Shown: piece by piece, positions 55,023 through 64,000 of the stretch
How positions within the stretch are numbered: the stretch's first letter is position 1
How the letters are laid out: each line of letters begins with the position of its first letter
DNA from: Muraenolepis orangiensis
Taxonomy: Eukaryota > Chordata > Actinopteri > Gadiformes > Muraenolepididae
Direction of reading: 5' to 3'
DNA: 64,000 bases
NCBI GenBank assembly: GCA_027704905.1
Contig: CM051022.1
Location: 9,942,554-10,006,553, forward strand
Position numbers and translations under genes: made by a program
Notes under the pieces: generated by a model
Told to the model about the DNA's origin: nothing
Database searches by the model: none
Seen by the model: the letters and a program-made list of their open reading frames with translations, nothing else

Positions 55023-55170
55023 ACACACACACACACACACACCACTTTGGATCTCTTATTTTCCATCCCAGCAAGGCGGGAAAACCTACACACGTAGGAA
55101 CTAACCTCAACCATGCACACACACATACCAAACGCACTGCACGCACGCACACACACACACACACCCTTTC

Positions 55171-55264
<94 letters not shown>
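54983..55264. repeat. (CA)n and (CT)n microsatellite pair
   Basis: CA tracts at about 54,985-55,041 and 55,145-55,164, then a nearly pure (CT)n run at about 55,179-55,264. Confidence 0.95.
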
Positions 55265-55268
<4 letters not shown>

Positions 55269-55391
55269 CTCATCGAGCATCCAATGCACACACCTGCATC
55301 CAAACACACGCTTAACACACAAACACGCATTTCACGCACACACCCTTTTTCTCTTTCCCTATCTACGGCTTAGTGCGCCATTCCGACACAC

Positions 55392-55393
<2 letters not shown>

Positions 55394-55484
<91 letters not shown>
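55394..55484. repeat. (CA)n perfect microsatellite
   Basis: An uninterrupted run of about 91 bp. Confidence 0.97.
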
Positions 55485-55486
<2 letters not shown>

Positions 55487-55575
55487 AACCCTCTCTACCT
55501 CTAAGCGTGTTGTCATCCCTGTTTGCCGGAACATTCTAGGGGTCAAGTGGGAGCACGGAACCCCCAAGGCCTGGC

Positions 55576-55816
55576 TCTCTCTCTCCCTCCCTCCCTCCCT
55601 CCCTCCCTCCCTCTCTCTCCCCCTCCATCTCTCTCTCCCCCCCCTCCCTCTCTCCCTCTCTCCCTCCCTCCCTCCCTCCCTCTCTCCCCCTCCCTCCCCC
55701 CCTCCCTCTTTCCCACTCTCCCTCCCTCTCCCCCTCCCTCCCTCCCTCTCCTCTCCCTCCCCTCCCTCCCTCCCTCCTCCCTCCCTCCCTCCCTCCCTCC
55801 CTCCCTCCCTCCCTCC
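55576..55816. repeat. (CCCT)n / (CT)n polypyrimidine minisatellite
   Basis: About 240 bp containing almost only C and T, with CCCT, CTCT and CCCC units. Confidence 0.94.
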
Positions 55817-55939
55817 TGGTCTGTGTATCTTCATGTTGGCGGATCGCTCTGCCGCCACTTATCGCCTCCACGCTCAAGACTTTATTATTTTTTCTGTAAT
55901 TAGTTAGCACAAAATACCCGTTGGCTCTAGCCCTGGTGA

Positions 55940-56170
55940 GAGGAGGAGGGGGGGGGGGGGGGAGGGGGGGGGGGGTGGTGTGTATACATCGTGTGTAATG
56001 ATATGTAAATAGTATAAAGTGTGGGGTGAAAAGTTTATTCCGCGACACATGCACAGACAGGGTTGGGAGGGAAGGAAGGAGGAAGGAAGGAAGGAGGAAG
56101 GAAGGAAGGAAGGATGGAAGGAGGCAGGAAGGAAGGAAGGAAGAAGGAAGGAAGGAAGGAGGAAGGAAGG
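55940..56170. repeat. Poly(G) run and (GGAA)n minisatellite
   Basis: G-rich run at about 55,946-55,976, then GGAAGGAAGGA repeats at about 56,066-56,170. Confidence 0.93.
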
Positions 56171-56281
56171 GAACCACCGACCACACCATAAACCCTCCTC
56201 CTCCTTCTCCTCCTTCCCTTTCTCCCATCCTTCTCTTCCTCCTCCTCATCCTGATCTCCCACAATTACCTCCGTTCTCCAT

Positions 56282-56284
<3 letters not shown>

Positions 56285-56356
<72 letters not shown>
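56285..56356. repeat. (CT)36 microsatellite
   Basis: An uninterrupted CT run. Confidence 0.97.
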
Positions 56357-56362
<6 letters not shown>

Positions 56363-56690
56363 GATGAAAATCCCATCTTGTCTGAATGCATTAGGAGCAT
56401 CCCAACACGTCTTGTTTACAGCGACGCCACACAGCAAACGCCTGTTGTGTCAATTAAACTCCCGCTAAATTATTCAAACATTTATCTCCTCGCGTGCGAG
56501 CGGGCGGGCTAGCGAGCGAGCGAGCGAGCGTGGCGCCTGGGGAATCTTTAATCAAGGTTTCGTATTTGCTTTAAATTAGCACCGTCAAGTGTGCATTTGT
56601 GTAAAAAAAAAAATCCCCCGGTATCATTAAAGATTTATCCGTCGGAAAAATCTGTTTGGGTTTATGTTCACTGTTAATTGGCTGGGAGCT
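56357..56690. other. Unique island, candidate conserved non-coding element
   Basis: About 330 bp of complex, non-repetitive sequence between microsatellites, without a coding frame. It contains several homeodomain-like AT cores (CAATTAAA, TTAAATTAG, GTTAATTG) and a (GCGA)n run at about 56,511-56,529. That is the kind of sequence seen in vertebrate conserved non-coding elements, but conservation cannot be seen from one genome. Confidence 0.3.
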
Positions 56691-56880
56691 CCCCACCCTC
56701 CCCTCCACCCCCCCCCACCTCCCCCCCCTCCCCCTCTCTGCAACAAGTGGGAGATAGGAAGAGGCCGGAAGTGTATACAAACGAGGGGTTGAGTTTCATC
56801 GGGCTGCATCGCTGTGGATACGGATATGGAGATGGGCAGGAAAACTGTACAGCCGTGTTTCCTAACAACTGTACAACCTT

Positions 56881-57017
56881 CTCCCCCCCCCCCCCCCCCC
56901 CCCCCCCGGGAAAACTATAGGAACCTTTGTCTGTTTGTGTGTTTGTTTGTTTGTTGGTTTGCACACGCTCGCTCGCACACACACACACACACACACATAG
57001 ACACACACACACACATA

Positions 57018-57061
<44 letters not shown>

Positions 57062-57100
57062 CACACACACACACACACATACACACACACACCCACACAA

Positions 57101-57138
<38 letters not shown>

Positions 57139-57230
57139 CACAGACAGACAGACAGACAGACACTTGTCTTTCTGTCTTTTGTATTTCTGGGTATACTTTG
57201 ATAATTGTCTGTGTGTGTGTGTGTGTGTTT
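56881..57230. repeat. Poly(C), (CA)n, (GACA)n and (TG)n cluster
   Basis: Poly(C) at 56,882-56,907; CA tract with TAGACA interruptions at about 56,977-57,138; (GACA)n at about 57,141-57,161; TG at about 57,209-57,228. Confidence 0.93.
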
Positions 57231-57454
57231 CTGGGTTTTGGGTTCTGTTGATCTCTTTACCAGGTGGAAGCAGAGCCACGTGAGGCCGGCCAGTGACACT
57301 TTAACCAGTTCCCTCCTCCTCTCTGTGTTTAGTAGATCAGACCCTCCGGATCGTAGGCAGTGAAGCCGAACAACAGATGACACTATTGCACACTGTTGTG
57401 TGTTGCAGTGTCATTACTACAACCAGTTGTTGGGGGTTTCCATGGTGCGGCTCC

Positions 57455-57935
57455 ATATGTTAGATTAGATTAAGATTCAATTTGATTGTCAAGTACAGTA
57501 CAGCGAAAAAGCAGTTGGCATCTAACCAGAGTGCAAATGTAACCGTGCATAGTAATATACAATGTACAGAGGATAAATGGGATGTAAAAACTGTCGACTA
57601 GTTATAAAAAACTGCCGTGTATACAGTATATTTATGTACAGAGGTAAAGTGTAGTATACTTTGGTAGCCACACTGGCCAGAGGTATGACTTATAGAGAAG
57701 GTATGAGATATGTCCAGATATAGGTATATATGTATGTATATAGGTATGTATACAAGTATCAACAGGTAGTGAGCAGGGGTATGCAGTTAGTGTATATGAA
57801 CAGTTGTAGACAGATGTTTATAGGGTAGGTACAGTACAAATGTACACGGGCTATCACGCAGGTATGTAAGTATGTAGTAAGTGTGTCAACTAGAGGTAGA
57901 AGTAGTTCCGTACTTTAGGCGGACGTTGGAGGCAG
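57455..57935 (+). mobile_element. LINE 3'-tail-like fragment (L2/Maui-like)
   Basis: Begins TTAGATTAGATTAAGATTCA and continues with a TTGTCAAGTACAGTACAGCG-type stretch and a GCAGTTGGCATCTAACCAG-type stretch. It then passes into AT-rich GTATATA/TACAGAGGT repeats. This order is typical of 3' tails of teleost L2-like LINEs as I remember them. No reverse-transcriptase coding remains. Exact family and ends need a repeat-library search. Confidence 0.5.
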
Positions 57936-58790
57936 TATGGTATGTGGTGATCTCGCTGTGTGTGGAGCCCCCACTGCGTGGTGCAGGAGAGATACACGGG
58001 TACGTACGCATACATATGTTCAGGTGAAATGTTTCTGGTTTTCGGTTCTGTCCGCTTGTCAGCTAACGCTCGACACTCATAGGGGGGACGAGGCCGATGT
58101 GTTCTGTCAGTCTTTCAGAATGACGCACATCGGAGCTGAAGCCACTTCGACCACCATCAATCAGAAAAATCCGTTTTTTTTATGAATACATTTTCGTTTT
58201 TTTGATGTAGTGGTATTATTATTATTATGATGACAGAGCAGATGGACGCCACATGTGTGCAGTGACTTTGCAGGGGCTTTGCAAGGCCGGGGGGGGGGGG
58301 GGGGTCAAAGGTCACACCTGTGATCCCGATTCTCACACCTCCCTCTCCCCCCCTCCCCCTGCCTTTTCCTTTTCCTTTTCCTTTCCTTTCATTGGCGGCC
58401 TCTTCTTCTTCTCGTCTCTCATTCACGTGTGTTTTTTTTTTTTATGTAACTGACGCATTTCGGTCACTTCTTCCATTCTTCTTCTTCCTTTCGTCGCTTT
58501 TGTTCTTTTTGTTCCAACCCGGTGAGTCAATTCATCCGTCCATCTGATCCTGGTCTCTCTCCATCGTTGCATCACCCCCCCCCCCCCCCCCCTCCCCTCT
58601 CTCTCTCTCTCTTGCGTCAAACGAGGGCGTGCTTTCCCTCTTTAATTAAACTGCCTCTTTTTTTTTTAAAACATCGCTTTTAAGGTCCTTTTAAAAAAAA
58701 TAAAAATAAAAACTGATAAAGGGGACAAAAGAAGTTCAACTTTTGTGTTTATTTTTTCTTTTTCTTTTTTAGTTTCAGCGTTTTTGGGGC
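57936..58790. other. Unassigned stretch with homopolymer runs
   Basis: Mixed sequence with poly(G) near 58,291-58,303, C/T-rich sequence at 58,330-58,420, poly(C) near 58,568-58,592, and several T- or A-runs. It contains no convincing exon. Confidence 0.4.
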
Positions 58791-58792
58791 AT

Positions 58793-58824
58793 ATATATAT
58801 ATATATATATATCTATATATCTAT
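58793..58824. repeat. (AT)n microsatellite
   Basis: Short AT tract with CTAT interruptions. Confidence 0.9.
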
Positions 58825-59009
58825 AATAATATGAGGCCGTATCAGAGATGACATGTTTTCGCACATAGTTTAAAACAGGCTTCCCTTTGTAATGCTAATG
58901 CTTGTGATTCCATCAATAAGGGCCGACACGCTCTGAGCGGCCAGCTGCAGGCCATCCGGGGAAATGGGTTTTGACTTTTGTGAAGTTTGGTAATGTTAAT
59001 CGGTTATGA

Positions 59010-59033
59010 CGTGTGTGTGTGTGTGTGTGTGTG

Positions 59034-59068
<35 letters not shown>
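59010..59068. repeat. (TG)n microsatellite
   Basis: TG tract with one TTG slip, directly before the second copy of the 27-bp dispersed sequence. Confidence 0.96.
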
Positions 59069-59070
<2 letters not shown>

Positions 59071-59095
59071 GCGTCATTTCCCGCCCGAAAGGAGG
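59069..59095. repeat. 27-bp dispersed sequence flanking a TG tract, copy 2
   Basis: Identical to 50,379-50,405 and in the same orientation relative to its TG tract. It is followed by a poly(G) run at 59,094-59,109. Confidence 0.85.
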
Positions 59096-59429
59096 GGGGG
59101 GGGGGGGGTAGTGGGAGGGTGTATGAAGCCTTACACAACTCTGTTCCCATGCATACACAAGCACACGCATGCACACACACACACATACACACACACACGC
59201 GCACACGCACATGCTTTGCACTCTAAGGTAACAAATAACACATTTCAACCTACAAATTGTTATCCAAGATGGATGTAGGAAGCGCTACTCCCGTTGCGTC
59301 TACTGTTGCTACCAAATGTTTGACTTCCTACTTCCTATGCATCCTATAGTTCTATACTTCGTACTATATGTGTCCTAGTTCCTACTTTCTCGCTTTACTC
59401 TTAACTCTTGACTATTGTATTTGTGTATT

Positions 59430-60050
<621 letters not shown>

Positions 60051-60101
60051 GGCCGTAAGGAAGTGGGAGGGAGACGAGGACAGTATGATAAGTTGGAACC
60101 A

Positions 60102-60104
<3 letters not shown>

Positions 60105-60133
<29 letters not shown>

Positions 60134-60170
60134 ACCCAGGAACACCACCACACACACACACACACACACT
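60105..60170. repeat. (TG)n and (CA)n facing tracts
   Basis: TG at about 60,107-60,132 and CA at about 60,151-60,168. The two are inversely complementary and separated by about 18 bp. Confidence 0.93.
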
Positions 60171-60174
60171 TGTC

Positions 60175-60665
60175 AGAGACCCGTTGATTGACACTTGAGA
60201 CTAGCCTGATATCAGACAGGATTGTCAACTCGTTACACACCATTTCCATCTTCAGTCTGACACCACTCAGGCCTCCACTCTCACAGATTCCCATCGGGGG
60301 AGGGGAGATTCCATTTTCCCTAACCAATCGCGAGAGACCAACGTATCCCGCCCGACTCCACCTACCGTCATTTAACGGCGACGCTATGCCATAAATGCCT
60401 TCAAAGCAAGAGTGCTTTTTCAAAAATAATTAGTACTTTTAATCGATTTTTTGGAACAGCCGTTGTTCCGCTAGCCGTGTCTGGCTTATCTCTAGCGGCA
60501 ACCATTGTTGTTGTTAGTACTCCTCCTTGTTTAGCCCCGCCCCCCCCCCAAATCAGTGGTGCTGATTGGATCGATTGCTTTTTACAACTGAGAAATTGCT
60601 GTTTCATGTCACGATGCCGGAACTGATCTAAATCTGGAGGATTGAATCCTCTTAATCGATCACAT
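60175..60665. mobile_element. Possible degenerate DNA-transposon-derived sequence
   Basis: Contains AGCCTGATATCAGACAGG near its left end and a CCCCGCCCCCCCCC...GTGCTGATTGG segment near 60,535, reminiscent of non-autonomous fish elements. No terminal repeats or coding were confirmed. Confidence 0.25.
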
Positions 60666-60769
60666 ACTGTACATCACACAATGACATATATTACTCTGCA
60701 TGTAACCCATCCTAGTATGAGGTAATATATACCTAGCAGTATATATTTGATATATACAGCTGCCCTGGA

Positions 60770-60908
60770 GAGCAGTGTATCGGAGGTCTGGTACCTTGTT
60801 GCTCAAGGGCACCTCACCGGCGGTGCCCAGGTGTTTCAGGGACTTGAACCGGCAACCTTCCGGTTCCCATCCCCCAACAGTCCCAACAGATTTAGCCATC
60901 CTGCCGCC
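60770..60908 (-). mobile_element. tRNA-derived SINE
   Basis: Read on the minus strand from 60,908, it has an A-box-like TGGCTAAATCTGTTGG (60,883-60,898) and a perfect B-box GGTTCAAGTCC (60,840-60,850). The spacing of about 33 bases is typical of an RNA polymerase III internal promoter. The body continues with GAGGTGCCCTTGAGCAACAA, a motif I associate with common teleost SINEs. No intact cloverleaf is evident, so it is not a functional tRNA gene. Confidence 0.7.
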
Positions 60909-61004
60909 AAAAGTGAGTCTAAACAGTGGAGTGGGCGGAGTCAAAGGTCTTGGGCCCTGGCCTCCTGGAAGTATCAACAGCTCAATGTTTGGGGTGAAAG
61001 TTGA

Positions 61005-61340
61005 CAAGATATAAGATACAAGATTTATATTGGCCATTTGCAACAAGTACAATGAAATGCTTACTGTAACCCCATTCACTCCCGCAGTATGCATTTTTAA
61101 AACTATACTATACTATAAAAAAAATACCATATATACAATAAAAATGAGCATAAAAAGGACAATATAGTGACTGACGATATTTATTTGGACTTGTGACTGT
61201 GATGAGTCCAGAGAGTCCAGCAAAGTATGATAGTGTAACGTTTATGACAATGTTATGATGGTGGCAGCACTCCTAGCAGTTCAGTAGGTCACTGCCTGTG
61301 GATAAAAACTCTCCTTAAACCTGGTAGTCCTTTCACTTGC
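61005..61340 (+). mobile_element. LINE 3'-tail-like fragment (L2-like)
   Basis: Starts with repeated AGATACAAGAT and a CAACAAGTACAATGAAATGC-type stretch. It ends with a CCTGTGGATAAAAACTCTCC-type stretch followed by AAACCTGGTAGTCC. This is the usual order in teleost LINE tails as I remember them. No reverse-transcriptase frame is present. Confidence 0.55.
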
Positions 61341-61500
61341 AATTGTCACTCAAATTCTAAATTTGTCCCAGCTTACTACTCATTATTGAAATTGTAAAAC
61401 ATGTATTCCCAAACATGAATATAGGCTTTAGGCTGTTTACTTTCACATCTCTGTTGAATACTCGGCTATAATACCCGTTGGAAATATATCAATATATACA

Positions 61501-61544
61501 CGAAAAACCCATTTCCTAGCACATGCTAGGAAATGGGTTTTTCG
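61501..61544. repeat. Perfect 21-bp-stem palindrome
   Basis: The 21 bases from 61,501 are the exact reverse complement of the 21 bases ending at 61,544, separated by 2 bases. It sits between oppositely oriented LINE-tail fragments at 61,010-61,065 and 61,553-61,615. Confidence 0.95.
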
Positions 61545-61552
61545 CAGATTAT

Positions 61553-61615
61553 TCCATTGTACTTGTTGCAAATGGCCAATACAAATCTTTGATCTTGTAT
61601 CTTGTATCTTTGCAT
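61553..61615 (-). mobile_element. Inverted fragment of the LINE-tail sequence
   Basis: The reverse complement reads GATACAAGATACAAGAT and then TATTGGCCATTTGCAACAAG, matching 61,015-61,060. The two form an inverted repeat about 500 bp apart. Confidence 0.75.
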
Positions 61616-61824
61616 GTTATCTTGGGGCTGTGTAACCACAGCCCATGGTGGAAGCTGCCTGTATGGACCACAATGAGGAGCTTCCTTTAGTCTCTTCCGG
61701 GGCCTTTCATCATTAAACCAACAAAACAACATGAATTCAATAGGCAGAGATGGCGACACTAAGCGCTCCTCCCCTGGAGTTTTGAATGAAGTGCATCAGG
61801 TGATCAGATGAGTGACTTCCGCGG

Positions 61825-61828
<4 letters not shown>
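61616..61828. other. Unassigned stretch
   Basis: Non-repetitive sequence; the minus strand is open from 61,759 (FNDERPRKRLKEAPHCGPYR) into the LINE-tail fragment. This may be a decayed element or nothing. I cannot assign it. Confidence 0.25.
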
Positions 61829-61858
<30 letters not shown>

Positions 61859-61982
61859 TTCTCGTGTGCATTCAAATGAGTTAAACAAGGACTGTGTGCG
61901 TCTGTGTGCGTGTGTGTGTGTGTTTGTGTGTGTGCATCTGTGTGCGTGTGTGTGTGTGTGCATCTGTGTGTGTGTGTGTGTC
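61829..61982. repeat. (TG)n tracts
   Basis: TG at 61,829-61,857 and an imperfect TG array with CATCTG and GCGTG interruptions at 61,893-61,981. Confidence 0.94.
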
Positions 61983-62069
61983 GCATGAGAGAGACACATG
62001 CACCGGGGAGAAGGATGAGGGAGAAACACTCTTCCCGCTGCTCTCAATCTAATTACCGCCAACACAATA

Positions 62070-62084
62070 AACAAAGAGATTGTT
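62070..62084. promoter_or_regulatory. Inverted pair of SOX-like sites
   Basis: AACAAA and ATTGTT face each other with a 3-base spacer, inside a 115-bp unique island (61,983-62,100) between microsatellites. It resembles paired SOX binding sites. Chance occurrence is possible, and there is no functional evidence. Confidence 0.25.
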
Positions 62085-62213
62085 TTTAATGTGTGCCGCT
62101 GTGTGGCATGCTCTCCCCCCCCCCCCCCCCCCCCTACCCACCCTCTCCCCGCCACCCCTACCCCAGCCCCGATATGCACCTGCACATGTGTGAGTGCAAA
62201 TACACGGCATGCG

Positions 62214-62254
62214 TGCACACACACACACACACACACACACGTGCACACACATGT

Positions 62255-62302
<48 letters not shown>

Positions 62303-62309
62303 ACACACA

Positions 62310-62377
<68 letters not shown>
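62214..62377. repeat. (CA)n microsatellite
   Basis: About 160 bp of CA with GTGCACAC and ATGTGCAC interruptions. A poly(C) run lies upstream at about 62,115-62,133. Confidence 0.96.
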
Positions 62378-62637
<260 letters not shown>

Positions 62638-62749
62638 AGAGAGAGCAAGAGAGAGAGAGAGACAATGTTTAGATCTTCCGAACCAATTTCGTTTTTTGTA
62701 TGTATATAACATTGCAAGACAGAAATAAAGATGCAGATACTGTGTATCT

Positions 62750-62820
62750 ATCTATATTCTATATACATATATATATATACATATATATGTATACATATAT
62801 GTATATATTTAGATATATTT
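62750..62820. repeat. (TA)-rich imperfect repeat
   Basis: TATATATACATATATATG-type repeats. Confidence 0.85.
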
Positions 62821-63408
62821 CCTGTCTATGATACTCATTTGATTTAAGTCACAAAGGATCATGTTTTGAACGTTATAAACTTATAAACGTCTTAATACAA
62901 TGGCATCATCCAAAACATTTACCGGAATGAATAAATAGTGTATGAATCCATGGTATAAAAGTGGTTCCAAAGTGTAAGCACACAGACCTCCTCCTAATAA
63001 TAATAATAATACTACACGTCGGAGGTCTGTCTTCATCCCGCTTTCGTTTTTGATGTGATGATGAAGTGATTGATTTTCTCCCAATTGTATTTTATATTGC
63101 CAATATTGCGGTATATAGCTGCGTTGCAAATCTCTTTTTTTTTTTCCCCAACTCACCAAAGCATGGAGTGCTGATTCAGCAGGAGGGGAAATATTTATCT
63201 AGGATGATCAAATTGATACTTAATAGTAATTAATGTGTTCACTCCTCAAGTATGTCCGTGATTTAAGCCCTTCTTTTTTTTTAATGATCTTTTTTTATTT
63301 ATTTTTTTATTATTAATATTTTTTTTTTATATCCTCCTCCGTAATTAATTAACGAACGAACCATTATCGCTACACAGACCACTTGATTGGCCGGCTCAAC
63401 GTTTTACA

Positions 63409-63409
<1 letters not shown>
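62821..63409. other. AT-rich unique stretch, no gene recognised
   Basis: Contains (AAT)n at about 62,995-63,010, poly(T) runs, and homeodomain-like cores (AGTAATTAATG, GTAATTAATTAACG). No coding frame. Confidence 0.35.

Positions 63410-64000
<591 letters not shown>

Noticed and set aside
60840..60908. A functional tRNA gene on the minus strand
   Set aside because: The A- and B-boxes are present, but I could not form a proper acceptor stem or anticodon arm, and the sequence continues as a SINE body.

Overview
The window looks like teleost fish nuclear DNA. The right part is packed with long (CA)n, (CT)n and (GA)n microsatellites, carries a tRNA-derived SINE on the minus strand, and has LINE 3'-tail-like fragments that resemble teleost retroelement tails. 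I see no bacterial operons, rRNA, tRNA genes or CRISPR arrays. The species cannot be named from this sequence.

Left part (1-48,000): one continuous plus-strand coding tract, interrupted only by two 1,000-N assembly gaps (12,005-13,004 and 48,001-49,000). It is open at base 1 and still open at base 48,000, so both ends of the protein lie outside the visible sequence. About 15,670 codons are visible without an in-frame stop. The product is a very acidic, low-hydrophobicity tandem-repeat protein that I do not recognise. It is built from a 97-residue module (A, 291 bp) and a 314-residue module (B, 942 bp). B is A carrying an internal 217-residue block. Variants of A include a strongly basic Trp/Arg-rich segment (10 copies). 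I count 32 B cores. All repeat periods are multiples of three (291, 942, 1,233, 1,545, 1,548, 1,836, 2,466, 4,875 bp).

The tract has distinct zones. 1-12 kb is a mosaic of B, A and Trp-bearing A units. 13-24 kb is a regular 1,233-bp (A+B) array. 24-32 kb is again a Trp-bearing mosaic, partly collinear with 5.4-8.6 kb. 32.8-42.6 kb is two nearly identical 4,875-bp blocks. 42.6-48 kb is a further A/B mosaic. The coding tract and its module grammar are the most interesting content here.

Right part (49,001-64,000): no protein-coding gene that I can support. It holds a DNA-transposon-like element, two LINE-tail-like segments, a SINE, a near-perfect hairpin, a 27-bp sequence repeated beside two TG tracts, many microsatellites and purine/pyrimidine minisatellites. 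Islands of non-repetitive sequence between them contain homeodomain-, SOX- and TCF-like sites and could be conserved non-coding elements. That last point is inference only.
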